A DNA stretch of 64,000 nt from JBCCAG01 sp050331115 (GCA_050331115.1 JBHJHD010000019.1:62001-126000), one strand, 5' to 3'. Positions 32,803 through 42,411 are shown, counted from the first letter of the stretch. Translations and numbers: made by a program. The notes: a model not told the origin generated them from the letters alone.

Positions 32803-34038
32803 GTGACTGCAAAATCAGAGATTAGTGGCTCCTCAGACCACAGCGATGCCCATCACATTGCCCGCAGCGCTCTAGATGGTTCAATCGATCGCCAGCTTAG
32901 CGCCTACGACTACCATCTCCCTGAGGCCTGCATTGCCCAGCATCCCGCCTCTCCCCGCGATCGCTCTCGGCTGCTGGTGGTTGACGGCCCGACAGGCTGC
33001 CGTCACCAAACCTTTTGCGATCTGCCGCAGTGGCTGCGGGCGGGCGACCTGCTGGTGCTCAACAATACCCGGGTAATTCCGGCGCGGCTTATAGGCCGCA
33101 AGGCCAGCGGCCTTGCCGTAGAGGTGTTTTTACTGGAGGAGCGAGGGCCTGACTGCTGGCACGCCCTCGTTAAGCCGGGTAAGCGGCTAAAGCCCGGTGT
33201 TGAAGTCTATTTTGATGGACTCAATGCTCCTCTCAATACACCGACTGATGCACGGGCTACTGGTTCACCGGTTAGCAGCTCACCAGCTGTCGTTGGCGAA
33301 GTCCTAGCTGTAGAGCCAGCCACCGGAGGGCGATTGATTAAGTTTAGGGTTCCCGATAAGCGGCCGTTTCGCTCACTGCTGCCCCAGCTGGGGCAGGTGC
33401 CGCTCCCCCCTTATATCACCAGCACTGACGTTGGGGCAGAGCGGTATCAGACGGTCTACGGCGATCGCCCTGGTGCGGTGGCCGCGCCCACCGCGGGCCT
33501 GCACTTTACCCCAGAGCTGCTCCAGACCTTAGAGGCCATGGGTGTGGGCGTGGCGACGCTGACGCTGCACGTGGGCATCGGAACCTTTCGCCCGGTGGAG
33601 CGTGAAGACATTGCGGCCCACAAAATGCACGGTGAGTGGATTGAGGTAACGCCGGCGGTGGTCGCTGCGGTTCAGCAGACGCGGGCGCGGGGTGGGCGGG
33701 TGATCGCGGTGGGAACCACCAGCGTTCGCGCCCTAGAGGGAGCCGCGCAGGGCGAAACGCTGCAGCCCTACTGCGGCCAAACCAGCATCTTCATCTATCC
33801 GGGCTACCGCTGGCGGGTCATCGACGGCCTGATCACCAATTTCCACCTGCCCAAATCCAGCCTGATGATGATGGTGAGCGCCCTAATTGGCCGTCAGCGC
33901 CTGCTGGATCTCTATCAGCTGGCGATCGCCCAGGCCTACCGGTTTTACTCTTTTGGCGACGCGATGCTAATTCTGCCCGAAGCCCAGCTGCCCGAAGCCC
34001 AGCTGCCTGAAGCCCAGCTGCCCAACGCTCAGCTCTAG
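32803..34038 (+). CDS. queA: tRNA ribosyltransferase-isomerase QueA
   Basis: QueA adds the cyclopentenediol ring from S-adenosylmethionine to preQ1 in tRNA, making epoxyqueuosine. The protein shows the family start LSAYDYHLPEACIAQHP, the LLVLNNTRVIPARL motif and GAVAAPTAGLHFT. No ATG is in frame near the start; GTG at 32803 or GTG at 32755 must be used, leaving a 30-45-residue unconserved leader. The C-terminus ends in four copies of a 5-residue unit (LPEAQ) encoded by an exact 15-bp tandem repeat (about 33976-34036), absent from the family consensus. Confidence 0.93.
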   Translation: MTAKSEISGSSDHSDAHHIARSALDGSIDRQLSAYDYHLPEACIAQHPASPRDRSRLLVVDGPTGCRHQTFCDLPQWLRAGDLLVLNNTRVIPARLIGRKASGLAVEVFLLEERGPDCWHALVKPGKRLKPGVEVYFDGLNAPLNTPTDARATGSPVSSSPAVVGEVLAVEPATGGRLIKFRVPDKRPFRSLLPQLGQVPLPPYITSTDVGAERYQTVYGDRPGAVAAPTAGLHFTPELLQTLEAMGVGVATLTLHVGIGTFRPVEREDIAAHKMHGEWIEVTPAVVAAVQQTRARGGRVIAVGTTSVRALEGAAQGETLQPYCGQTSIFIYPGYRWRVIDGLITNFHLPKSSLMMMVSALIGRQRLLDLYQLAIAQAYRFYSFGDAMLILPEAQLPEAQLPEAQLPNAQL

Positions 34039-34049
34039 GGTTTAGGGGA

Positions 34050-35000
34050 TCAGGCCAGCACCTCTAGGGTGCCGCGATCGCCGTCGAGCTGCGCCGTCGA
34101 GCCTATGGGTAGAGCTGCGTTGGGGCCGTCGTGGCCGAAGGGCAAACCTGACACCACGGGAATGCCTAAGTCCCCCAGGCGATCGCGCAGCACTTCACCT
34201 ACCGTGAAGCTGGGCCGATTCCCTGAGGGGTCACAGCGGCTAAAGCGCCCTAGGGCAACGCCGCTCAAAGTCCGCAGCGCGCCCGTCATGCGCCAGTAGG
34301 TCAGCATACGGTCGAGCCGGTAGGGGGCCTCAGACACATCTTCTAACGCTAAGATTACGCCGGTTAAGTCGGGCTGGTGGGGGGTGTTGAGGAGATGGGT
34401 CGCTACCGTAAGGTTGGCGGGCATCAGCCGGCCCCGCGCCGTTCCCCCGCCCCAGCCCTGCCCCGTCAGCGGTGGAATTGGCCGCCCGGCGACCCAGTCA
34501 AACAGGCGCTGGGCCGACCATTCGGGCTCCTGGGCTAGCGTCGTGAGCAGCGGGCCATGGACCCCGTAGACCGCTTCTTGGCAGGCGGCGCTCCACAGCA
34601 GGCTCGTCACATCTGAAAATCCGATCAGCCACGGTCGATGGGGATAGGCCTCAGAAGAGGCTTGAGGCGGCGCTTGAGACGGCGCTTGAGACGGTATTTG
34701 CGGCCAGCGCCAGGTTTCCAAAAGCCGCGTCCCACCGTAGCCGCCCCGGGCGCAGAGGATGCCGCAGCAGCTAGGGTCGGTCATTGCGCGCCGAAGCTGG
34801 TCTCGCCTGTGGCGATCGCTGCCGGCCAAATATCCCCAGCCCTGGTCATAGCCCGGGGTTAGCCCGATCTCGTAGCCTTGGGCCCGCCACAGCGCTACCC
34901 CCGCCTCAAAAGCCTGGCGCTCCTGCAGCACGCCGCTGGGGGCAATTACGGTGAGGCGATCGCCGGGCCGGAGCGGCCTGCCGCAGTCATTCCCTGCCAT
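34050..35000 (-). CDS. LD-carboxypeptidase (peptidase S66)
   Basis: The enzyme family (LdcA) removes the terminal D-Ala from murein tetrapeptides during cell-wall recycling. Catalytic residues can be placed: Ser in LIGFSDVTSLLW, Glu in LALEDVSEAPYR and His in LPFGHDGPNAAL. The ATG at 35000 fits; a TTG at 35012 is possible. A 12-bp DNA repeat near 34665-34695 gives SQAPSQAP within a loop. There is no signal peptide, in agreement with a cytoplasmic recycling enzyme. Confidence 0.9.
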   Translation of the reverse strand: MAGNDCGRPLRPGDRLTVIAPSGVLQERQAFEAGVALWRAQGYEIGLTPGYDQGWGYLAGSDRHRRDQLRRAMTDPSCCGILCARGGYGGTRLLETWRWPQIPSQAPSQAPPQASSEAYPHRPWLIGFSDVTSLLWSAACQEAVYGVHGPLLTTLAQEPEWSAQRLFDWVAGRPIPPLTGQGWGGGTARGRLMPANLTVATHLLNTPHQPDLTGVILALEDVSEAPYRLDRMLTYWRMTGALRTLSGVALGRFSRCDPSGNRPSFTVGEVLRDRLGDLGIPVVSGLPFGHDGPNAALPIGSTAQLDGDRGTLEVLA

Positions 35001-35130
35001 ACCCGTTGCCAAATCTATCGCTGCATGTATCTTTCTTAAGACATGTATAAATCATTCTACGTATAGGGTACATTATTTTATACAGGCAGCAATAGACTTA
35101 GCTGAGCTCGCATCGCAGGCCGCGCCACAG

Positions 35131-35235
35131 CACAGTAGCCTGAGGCACAGTAGCCTGAGGCATAGAGGCTGAACGCATAGAAACTGAACGCACAGTGGCC
35201 TGACGCATAGTGGCCTGACGCATAGTGACCTGACG
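35131..35235. repeat. Seven-copy 15-bp tandem repeat
   Basis: Units of exactly 15 bp, consensus CAYAGTGGCCTGACG, begin at 35131, 35146, 35161, 35176, 35191, 35206 and 35221. The first two are identical and the rest diverge by one to six bases. It lies in the spacer between the LD-carboxypeptidase and por. A short reverse ORF across it (Cys/Leu repeats) is only a consequence of the array. Confidence 0.95.
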
Positions 35236-35505
35236 CTATCAGCATTTTGGGGCAAAATATCTTTGCCCTAACTTCATCCGCAGTTTATTTCCACTTCAAT
35301 GTGGGAAGGCTAATTTATAGGTGGGTTGAGTCAAAACAGGGCTTTTAACCTGCCTATGTCTAGCCTCCTATGATTATCTGCCCCGCCTTATCTTGGGGCG
35401 CTTACTATACACCAGCTGCTAAGCGGCGAACTAATCGCTGCTAATTCTCCTTGGTATCTTGACAGCGTATCTCTCATTGACCCAGCTTCGGCTGGGTTTT
35501 TTATT
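35236..35505 (+). ncRNA. Candidate small RNA ending at a strong terminator
   Basis: A textbook forward-strand terminator at 35480-35505 has no forward-strand gene before it, since both flanking genes are on the reverse strand. The upstream 200 bp include a GCCCC/GGGGC hairpin (about 35380-35400) and a second structured stretch (AGCTGCTAAGCGGC...CGCTGCT). This suggests an unannotated forward transcript. Its 5' end is a guess; no strong promoter is visible. Confidence 0.4.
35480..35505 (+). terminator. Rho-independent terminator, forward strand
   Basis: ACCCAGC TTCG GCTGGGT forms a 7-bp stem with a stable UUCG tetraloop followed by TTTTT. The T-run is on the forward strand, so the terminated transcript comes from the left. 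Confidence 0.85.
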
Positions 35506-35529
35506 GGCGTTTTTATTTTACTGGCGCTT

Positions 35530-36495
35530 TTATGGGTTTAGGCCCACCAGCTCTTGGCTCAGATCCCAAAGCCGCTTCGCCTTGTCATCATCGCTAGCCT
35601 CTGATGAAATCTCCTGCACAAAAGACTGGCGGTCTGGCTTCTGGCGATTGCCCCAGCTCCAGTACACTCCAGACTGGCTATATTCGGGCTCAGCCACCAC
35701 CGCCGCGACTCGCTCTCCCGCCAGCGCCTGGGAAACGTAGCCACCCGTGACGTTTTTCTGGAACCAAGGGAATATGGTGCGAAACAGGGAATAGTGGTTG
35801 CGGAACAGGGCCGTCTCTGCCACACAGCCGGGGTAAAGGGCGTTAAAGGTGATTCCGGTACCTTTATAACGGCGGTGCAGCTCGCGCATAGTGAGCATGT
35901 TGCACAGCTTGCTGTCTTTGTAGGCCTTCCCCGACTTAAAGGGCTTGCCGCTGATCATGCTGATGGGGGCCTTGAACCCCTGGGCAAACCCCTGCAGGTC
36001 GCCGAGGTCTGGCGGTGCGGGAATGGGAATCTTGCCGCCCAGCTCTTTCGGGTTGGCGGTGACGGTCCCTAAAATCACCAGACGACGATCTGGAAAGTCA
36101 GACGCTTTTAGATCCTCTAGCAGCAGGTTACACAGCAGAAAGTGGCCGAGGTGGTTAGTGGCGACGGTGAGCTCGTAGCCGTCTTCACTGCGCTGGGGCT
36201 CTTTAAGCAAAGGAAGATAGACCGCCGCATTGCACACCAGCGCGTCGAGGGACCTGCCGCTGGCGCGAAAGTCGTCCACAAACCGCCGCACGCTGTCTAG
36301 CGATGCCAGGTCGAGGTGCATAACGGTGTAGTTTTTCTCGGGGATGCCGAGATCTTCGGCGACTCGCTTAGCTTTGTCTAAGCTGCGGCAGGCCATTACC
36401 ACCTGCCAGCCCCGCTTGGCTAGATCATTGGCGGCGTGCAGGCCAACGCCGGAGGATGCGCCTGTGACAATGACAGTTCCGCGCTGCTGAGCCAT
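35530..36495 (-). CDS. por: Light-dependent protochlorophyllide reductase
   Basis: LPOR reduces protochlorophyllide to chlorophyllide using NADPH and light. It is a short-chain dehydrogenase with the Rossmann motif TGASSGVGLHAA, the active-site YKDSKLCN (Tyr and Lys) and the conserved CNAAVYLPL and LYPGCVAET regions. ATG 36495 gives the normal N-terminus MAQQRGTVIVTGASSG; an upstream GTG at 36510 is less likely. Length (321 residues) is as usual for cyanobacteria. Confidence 0.97.
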   Translation of the reverse strand: MAQQRGTVIVTGASSGVGLHAANDLAKRGWQVVMACRSLDKAKRVAEDLGIPEKNYTVMHLDLASLDSVRRFVDDFRASGRSLDALVCNAAVYLPLLKEPQRSEDGYELTVATNHLGHFLLCNLLLEDLKASDFPDRRLVILGTVTANPKELGGKIPIPAPPDLGDLQGFAQGFKAPISMISGKPFKSGKAYKDSKLCNMLTMRELHRRYKGTGITFNALYPGCVAETALFRNHYSLFRTIFPWFQKNVTGGYVSQALAGERVAAVVAEPEYSQSGVYWSWGNRQKPDRQSFVQEISSEASDDDKAKRLWDLSQELVGLNP

Positions 36496-36661
36496 GGTCT
36501 GGTCTTTCACCTTTAACGTTGAGCAATTCTCGGTAAGGCCATCGATATTACACCAATGGGCACCCGGTATTCCATGGCAATCCGCCCTTCCGGGACCCCC
36601 TTGCCCTACAAGCGAGGGAGCGATCGCCCAACCGTAAAGGCATATGGGCGAACGTATATCT

Positions 36662-38827
36662 TTATTGCAAAACTTGACGGGATGTATCGCTGGTGGGCAG
36701 TGAGTTGGGGCACTGAAGCACCTGGAGCGATCGCGCCATGATTTTGATGGGGCGATCGTCGTCGTAGCAGCTGCCCGCCGTCAGGAACTCGGGGATGGTG
36801 GTGTCGATGATGGTTTGCCAGCACAGGGGACGCAGGCGCTCCGGAAACTCAAACTCCACCGGCTCATAAAAGTCGTTGAACAGCAGCAGGAAGCTGTCGT
36901 CCTGGATGGCGTGGCCATCTTTGGTGCGCGATGGAATCTGACGCCCGTTGAGGAAAATCATGATGGAGTTGAGGGAGTAGTCGCGCCACTGGTCCTCATC
37001 CATATCGCTGCCGTCTGGGTTAAACCAGCCGATATCTTCTACCCCCGCGCCGTGAATAGCTCGGCCCTGGAACCAGTGGCGGCGGCGGAAGACAGGGTGC
37101 TGCTGCCGCAGGGCAATTAGGCGCTGGGTAAAGTGGAGCAGGTCTTTGTTCTCGCGGGCCAGCTCCCAGTCAAACCACGACAGCGGACTGTCTTGGCAGT
37201 AGCAATTGTTGTTGCCCCCCTGGCTGCGGCCCATCTCATCCCCCCCCAGCATCATGGGCACCCCCTGAGAGAGCATTAGGGTCACCAGGAAGTTGCGCTG
37301 CTGCTGCAGCCGCAGCGCCAGAATTTCGGGGTCGTCGGTTTCGCCTTCAGCGCCGCAGTTCCAGGAGCGGTTATGGCTCTCGCCGTCGCGGTTGCCTTCG
37401 TGGTTGGCCGCATTGTGCTTTTCGTTGTAGCTCACCAAATCCCGCAGCGGGAAGCCATCGTGGGCGGTGATGAAGTTGATGCTGGCGTGGGGACGGCGCC
37501 CGTTTCCGGCGTAGAGGTCGGAGCTGCCCGTGAAGCGATAGGCGAATTCAGCTAGGGTAGCCCCCTCGCCCCGCCAGAAATCCCGTATCGTGTCGCGGTA
37601 CTTGCCGTTCCACTCAGACCACAGCAGCGGGAAGCGCCCCACCTGGTAGCCCCCGTCTCCCAGGTCCCAAGGCTCGGCGATTAGCTTCACGCTGGAGAGC
37701 ACCGGGTCCTGGTGGATAATGTCGAAAAAGGCGGCTAGGCTGTCGACCTCAAACAGCTCGCGGGCCAGGGCCGAGGCCAAATCGAACCGGAAGCCGTCTA
37801 CATGCATATGCAGCACCCAGTAGCGCAGGCTATCCATGATCAGCTTCAGCACCTGGGGGTGGCGGACGTTAAGGGAGTTGCCGCAGCCGGTGAAGTCCAT
37901 GTAGTAGCGCGGGTCGTCTTCGACAAGTCGATAGTAGGTGGCGTTGTCGATGCCCTTGAGGGAGAGGGTCGGCCCGAGATGGCTGCCCTCGCCGGTGTGG
38001 TTATACACCACGTCTAGGATCACCTCGATGTCAGCCGCGTGGAGCGCCTTCACCATCTGCTTAAACTCGCGCACCTGACCGCCCGGCGTCTTGTCGGCGC
38101 TGTAGCCCGCGTAGGGGGCAAAAAAGTTCAGGGAGTCGTAGCCCCAATAGTTTCGCAGCCCCGCTTCTGCGAGGTGACCGGGATAGGCGTTGAAGTGGTG
38201 CACTGGCAGCAGCTCAACGGCGGTAACCCCCAAGTCCGTGAGGTGTTTGATGGCGGCAGGGTGGGCCAAGCCAGCGTAGGTCCCCCGCTGGTCGGGGGGC
38301 AGGTCCGGATGCTGTTGGGTGAACCCCTTGACGTGCACTTCGTAGATGATAGTCTGCTCCCAGGAGCGCCGCAGAAGGCGATCGCCCTCCCAGTCGAAGG
38401 CTTCGTCAACAACAACGCCCTTCGGCACTAGGTGAGCATCGTCGGTATCTGAAAAGGAGAGGTCGGCCTTGGGGTGCGCCTCATCGTAGCCATAGATCGG
38501 CGCCGCATGACGAAGGTCCCCCGACAGCGCCTTGGCGTAGGGATCAATCAGGAGCTTGTGGCGGTTGAAGCGGTGCCCCTCCTCGGGAGCGTCAGGGCCA
38601 TGGACCCGAAAGCCATACTGCTGACCCGGCTGTAGATCGGGAATGTAGCCATGCCAGACAAAGTTGTATTCCTCCGGAAGCGGAATCCGCATTTCTTGAC
38701 CGGTCTCATTGAATAGGCACAGCTCGACCCAGGTGGCGTGTTCAGAGAACAGCGCAAAGTTCACGCCTTTTCCGTCCCAAGTCGCGCCGAGTTTGATCGC
38801 CGAGCCAGGCCAAACTTGAATCGTCAT
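36662..38827 (-). CDS. glgX: Glycogen debranching enzyme GlgX (isoamylase type)
   Basis: The enzyme hydrolyses alpha-1,6 branches of glycogen. The protein has an N-terminal CBM48 domain (AIKLGATWDGKGVNFALF) and a GH13 barrel with nucleophile Asp in VDGFRFDLASAL, acid Glu in IAEPWDLGDGGYQ and the third acid in FITAHDGF. At 721 residues it is slightly long for the family; the last 20 residues (Ser/Gln/Leu-rich) look unconserved. No other glycogen gene is adjacent. Confidence 0.95.
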   Translation of the reverse strand: MTIQVWPGSAIKLGATWDGKGVNFALFSEHATWVELCLFNETGQEMRIPLPEEYNFVWHGYIPDLQPGQQYGFRVHGPDAPEEGHRFNRHKLLIDPYAKALSGDLRHAAPIYGYDEAHPKADLSFSDTDDAHLVPKGVVVDEAFDWEGDRLLRRSWEQTIIYEVHVKGFTQQHPDLPPDQRGTYAGLAHPAAIKHLTDLGVTAVELLPVHHFNAYPGHLAEAGLRNYWGYDSLNFFAPYAGYSADKTPGGQVREFKQMVKALHAADIEVILDVVYNHTGEGSHLGPTLSLKGIDNATYYRLVEDDPRYYMDFTGCGNSLNVRHPQVLKLIMDSLRYWVLHMHVDGFRFDLASALARELFEVDSLAAFFDIIHQDPVLSSVKLIAEPWDLGDGGYQVGRFPLLWSEWNGKYRDTIRDFWRGEGATLAEFAYRFTGSSDLYAGNGRRPHASINFITAHDGFPLRDLVSYNEKHNAANHEGNRDGESHNRSWNCGAEGETDDPEILALRLQQQRNFLVTLMLSQGVPMMLGGDEMGRSQGGNNNCYCQDSPLSWFDWELARENKDLLHFTQRLIALRQQHPVFRRRHWFQGRAIHGAGVEDIGWFNPDGSDMDEDQWRDYSLNSIMIFLNGRQIPSRTKDGHAIQDDSFLLLFNDFYEPVEFEFPERLRPLCWQTIIDTTIPEFLTAGSCYDDDRPIKIMARSLQVLQCPNSLPTSDTSRQVLQ

Positions 38828-39040
38828 CGTACTGCTAATTTACCCAATTAATGCTGTCAAGCCCCGCTGGTGAGATTGGGGCAAGGGAACTCCGTATATT
38901 TTTACGAACCTGTTCACGTACCCTACCGCATTCAGGCCTTGAGGTGAACGAATTCTATAAAAAATATTAAGGGAGTCCAAGGGTGTGCCCTATAGCGATG
39001 AGGCCCTAAGGTAAACAAACCTTAATGTAGACGAGGCTCG

Positions 39041-40126
39041 CTAGTCTACTTCAACCCAAGTACGGCTTTGGTTAGACCGGTGCACTAAATCCATCAGCTT
39101 TTGGGTGTGAAGCCCTTCTACAAGGGAGGGTGACGTGCTCTGGCCTTGATCGATATCGTTTATCCAGTGGTCTACGACTCTGATGAAAGGCGCGAGTCGC
39201 CCATCGGGATAGACGTGCCCGAACCGCAGTCGGGACGGAATCTCGATCTCCTGCAGCGGCTGGCCGGCTTCGGCCGCCCACAGGCGAAACCCATGCACGT
39301 AGTCTTTCAGGTTGTCGCTTCCCAACACCACCGTACCGCGATCGCCATATACCTCCACCCAGTGTCCCCGCCCGGCATAGGTCGCGGCGCTAAAGACGGC
39401 GTGTACGGGGATACCATCGCCAAGCTCCAGCATAATCTGGCAGACGTCGTCGCTGTCCACCGGCTTCAACGTCTCGGTTTCAGGGTCAGGCCGCTGCGCT
39501 ATGCTGGTGCTGAGATGGGCGCACAGGCGCTCAACGGGGCCAAACAGCCAGGTTACATAGTCGAGGGCGTGAGACCCGACAGCCCCCAAAACGCCGCCGC
39601 CAAGATCTTTCTGAGCGTACCAGTTCCAGGCCCGTTCGGGGTTGGCGCGACCCGGCACCAGCCAGTCAATTTTGACCAGGCGGGGGCGGCCCACAAACCC
39701 TTCCTTTAAGAGCTCAGCCAGCCGCTGCCAAGCGGGGACGTAGCGAAACTCAAAGTCCAGGCAGGTGACAATACCCTTGGCCTGCGCTAAATCCTGTAGC
39801 GCTTCAGCGTCTTGAGCCGTCAGCGTCGTCGGTTTCTCTAGCAGCAGATGCCTGCCGCTGTTGATGACGGTGCGGGCCATCTCGTAATGCAAGAAGGGCG
39901 GCGTGGAGATGCTCACCGCCTGGACGTTGGGGCTGCTGGCCAGAGCGTCTACCGTATCGTACGCCTCCGGAATATCGTGCTCTGCTGCGATCGCTCTAGC
40001 GCTGTCTAGGTCTCTGTGGTAAACCGCTGCGAGCTGGGTTCTGGGATGAGCTTGAAATCCAGGGATATGAATCTTTCGCCCAAATCCAGTACCAACAATA
40101 CCAACGCCGATAGGAAACTGTGTCAT
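39041..40126 (-). CDS. Gfo/Idh/MocA-family oxidoreductase
   Basis: The 361-residue NAD(P)-dependent dehydrogenase has an N-terminal Rossmann domain (GVGIVGTGFGRKIH), the ISTPPFLHYEMA region and the family motif LLEKPTT. The C-terminal half is the usual substrate domain. Members act on sugars or cyclitols; the substrate cannot be assigned. A small hairpin (TAAGGT...ACCTTA, about 39007-39023) lies beyond its 3' end and may be a weak terminator. Confidence 0.9.
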   Translation of the reverse strand: MTQFPIGVGIVGTGFGRKIHIPGFQAHPRTQLAAVYHRDLDSARAIAAEHDIPEAYDTVDALASSPNVQAVSISTPPFLHYEMARTVINSGRHLLLEKPTTLTAQDAEALQDLAQAKGIVTCLDFEFRYVPAWQRLAELLKEGFVGRPRLVKIDWLVPGRANPERAWNWYAQKDLGGGVLGAVGSHALDYVTWLFGPVERLCAHLSTSIAQRPDPETETLKPVDSDDVCQIMLELGDGIPVHAVFSAATYAGRGHWVEVYGDRGTVVLGSDNLKDYVHGFRLWAAEAGQPLQEIEIPSRLRFGHVYPDGRLAPFIRVVDHWINDIDQGQSTSPSLVEGLHTQKLMDLVHRSNQSRTWVEVD

Positions 40127-40228
40127 GAATGGGGATGCGATACAAAAAAATTGTTGATAATGAAATTAAGTAATCTGTTGGGAAATTAAATTCCCCTACG
40201 AACTAAGCAGTCTTATAAGACGCAAAAG

Positions 40229-40288
40229 CTGATTTATAAAGTAAATCTTAACAATAAACTGATTTATAAAGTAAATATTAAACATAAG
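40229..40288. repeat. Two-copy 30-bp direct repeat, AT-rich
   Basis: CTGATTTATAAAGTAAAT recurs with a period of 30 bp (starts 40229 and 40259), followed by similar A/T-rich tails. The period is twice the 15 bp seen elsewhere. It lies upstream of the oxidoreductase gene and beside the transposase remnant. Confidence 0.85.
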
Positions 40289-40329
40289 AGGTTTTAATCT
40301 TTGTCGGAAAGCCAGCCGTCTCAAGCTAC

Positions 40330-40610
40330 TCGGAGAGCATGCTATCTATAGCTTGTCGCCGTTTTGCCGCTGGCCGAGCAGCCACTCGATGCCGCTGTAC
40401 AAGGCTCGATTGGGCGATCGCTGGGGTGACGCAGGTCAAACCCTCAGAAAGCTCCTCGTTGAGCTGACGGACACTTAACCGCATCGTCCGCCAGAGCCTT
40501 CTCGCTGCCATGCCTGAAAATAGCCGTATACCGTACCGCACGGGGGAAGGTCGTGGGGCTGCACTCCCACTGACAGACCGAATGCACCAGGACATTTGCC
40601 TAGCATAGGC
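40330..40610 (-). pseudogene. Decayed IS5-type transposase fragment
   Basis: The reverse strand reads QPHDLPPCGTVYGYFQAWQR in one frame (about 40513-40572), then continues in another as LWRTMRLSVRQLNEEL. Together these resemble the N-terminal region of IS5-family transposases (PHDLPPW.TVY.YF..W followed by LW..M...LR). At least one frameshift and the loss of the catalytic part show it is dead. No terminal repeats were found. Confidence 0.55.
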
Positions 40611-40659
40611 TTAGGCCCGGTTGAATGGTCTTCCAATTCTTTTTGGGAATGGTCCTGGT

Positions 40660-42411
40660 CTACTCTGGGGATAGCTCTGGGGATAGCTCTGGGGACGGCG
40701 CTGCTCCAGAATCGCTCGGAGCGGCCCACCATGCCAGGGCGTAGGGCTGTACGGCGTCGTTGACCTGCGCCTCATACACCACGCGAATTTTATAGCGGCC
40801 CGTTTCTGGAATCTGCTGAAAAATATGCTCGACGCTGTCGACCTCGCTGACGGACTGCCAAACGCTATCGTCGGTGTCGTCTTCGTCTGCGGGCAGCAGG
40901 TAGAGGTTGAGGTCGTTGAGGCCGTGGTTTTCAAAGCTTTCGCCTAGGTCATACTGGCTGTTCTCGTCGAGGTCGTTGAGGGTGACCTTACGGCTCCAGG
41001 CTAGGGTGATGGAGACGAAGCTGCCCGCCTGGAGAGACTCGTCAATTACATAGTCCCGGTAGGCTGGCATCCCGGTCTCATCCTCAGCATCATCTTCGGC
41101 AACTGTGCGATAGTCCCAGCCCTGGGCTGAGACTGGATCTCCTAGAGTGCCGTCCGGCGATCGCCCACTGGGGGGCTGCTGTCCGGCGCTGAACTGCTCG
41201 TAGGCGCGGTAGGCGTTGAGGTGGCCGGTACCCAGATCTGCGCTGAGGGGGCGAGTGTCGTCGAGATAGGCGTCGGAATCGAGCCAGGTTTGATTGCGGG
41301 GGGTGCGCAGGGTGCGGCTCATGCCCAAATACTGGCCCGAGCTATCGTCTTCGATTTTATCGGCGGCGTTGAGCATCACGGCCTTGGCGACTTGAGGATT
41401 GCGGGAGTCGAGGCTCCAGTCGGGGCGGTTTTGCTGCAGCTGGCGATCGCCGTACTCCTGCAGCAGGGCCACGGTGGCGGTGACGTGGGGTGCGGCAAAG
41501 CTGGTGCCAGAAGCGCGGATAGTGCTGCCGTCTGGGTTGACCATCGTCAGGTTGCTGCCGGGAGCCACAAGGCTGATAGAGCGGCGCGGGCCGACGTTAC
41601 TCTCCAGCTCTTCCCGCCGCCCGATAATCACTTCAGGCTCGCTGCCGAGGCTGGAAAAGTCTACCTTGGTAAAGGCACCGTCCACCTGCACCGAGTTGGC
41701 GACCGTGAGGCCGTTGAACAGGTCCGTGGGGATAGGGATGCCGCCCCGACCCTGATTTCCCGCAATCACGTACAGAACGCCGTGCTCATTCGAGGACCAA
41801 TCAATGCACTGGGTCAGCAGGGCGTCGCCGTCTAGCATGGCCTCCGGGCGCGGATCTCGGGCCAGGGGTTCGCCAAAGCTAAAGTTGATGGCCCGTACGT
41901 CCCCACCGTTTTGCTGCGCCACGGTTTGGGAGGCGAGACATTCCTCGGGCTGAGCGCCCCGGCGCAGCGCGCCCACAGCGGAGGAGTAAAGTCTGGCGTC
42001 GGGGGCAACCCCCGTGAGCCGCTTGTCTTGGCTGATCATGACGCTGGCGACGTTGGTGGCGTGGCCGTCCACCAGCTCATTGGCGAGGGGCGGGTTGTCT
42101 TGTCTAAACACCTGGTCGACGCGCACCACGCGATTTTGCTGAGGGATCTTGTCGAGGCGGTAGCGCGCCGGGCGGCCAATTTCAACCTGGCCAATGGCGA
42201 TCTTGGCACCGGTGATATTGAAGGGGGTCTGGTGCAGCCGCAGCGCGTCGATTCCCGCCTCGCCCACAGAGTTCACCAGGGCCACAACTGGCGCCACCAT
42301 CGGTATGGCAATCGCTAAGGCGACACCGCCCGCCAGCTTGGTCAAGCGCGATGCGGTGCGGCGTAATGCTTTCTGGCGCGATACTTTCTGGCGCGACGCT
42401 CTTTGAGCCAT
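40660..42411 (-). CDS. Subtilase-family (S8) protein with atypical active site
   Basis: The 583-residue exported protein has a signal or anchor segment (about 24-48), preceded by a basic, repetitive N-terminus from a 15-bp DNA duplication. A subtilase domain runs over about 68-400. His117 (DGHATNVAS), Asn219 (VIAGNQG) and Ser304 (GTSFAAPHVT) match the subtilisin triad and oxyanion positions. The position of the catalytic Asp is taken by Glu77 (IAIGQVEIGRP). The C-terminal 180 residues resemble a beta-sandwich domain. The extreme C-terminus repeats SPEL three times through a 12-bp DNA repeat. Activity is uncertain. Confidence 0.8.
   Translation of the reverse strand: MAQRASRQKVSRQKALRRTASRLTKLAGGVALAIAIPMVAPVVALVNSVGEAGIDALRLHQTPFNITGAKIAIGQVEIGRPARYRLDKIPQQNRVVRVDQVFRQDNPPLANELVDGHATNVASVMISQDKRLTGVAPDARLYSSAVGALRRGAQPEECLASQTVAQQNGGDVRAINFSFGEPLARDPRPEAMLDGDALLTQCIDWSSNEHGVLYVIAGNQGRGGIPIPTDLFNGLTVANSVQVDGAFTKVDFSSLGSEPEVIIGRREELESNVGPRRSISLVAPGSNLTMVNPDGSTIRASGTSFAAPHVTATVALLQEYGDRQLQQNRPDWSLDSRNPQVAKAVMLNAADKIEDDSSGQYLGMSRTLRTPRNQTWLDSDAYLDDTRPLSADLGTGHLNAYRAYEQFSAGQQPPSGRSPDGTLGDPVSAQGWDYRTVAEDDAEDETGMPAYRDYVIDESLQAGSFVSITLAWSRKVTLNDLDENSQYDLGESFENHGLNDLNLYLLPADEDDTDDSVWQSVSEVDSVEHIFQQIPETGRYKIRVVYEAQVNDAVQPYALAWWAAPSDSGAAPSPELSPELSPE

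Noticed and set aside
35131..35235. Possible CRISPR array
   Set aside because: Units are 15 bp and directly adjacent with no spacers, so this is a tandem repeat.
35073..35255. Reverse frame with Cys/Leu/Arg-Pro repeats
   Set aside because: It is only the 15-bp tandem array read as codons and has no start signal.
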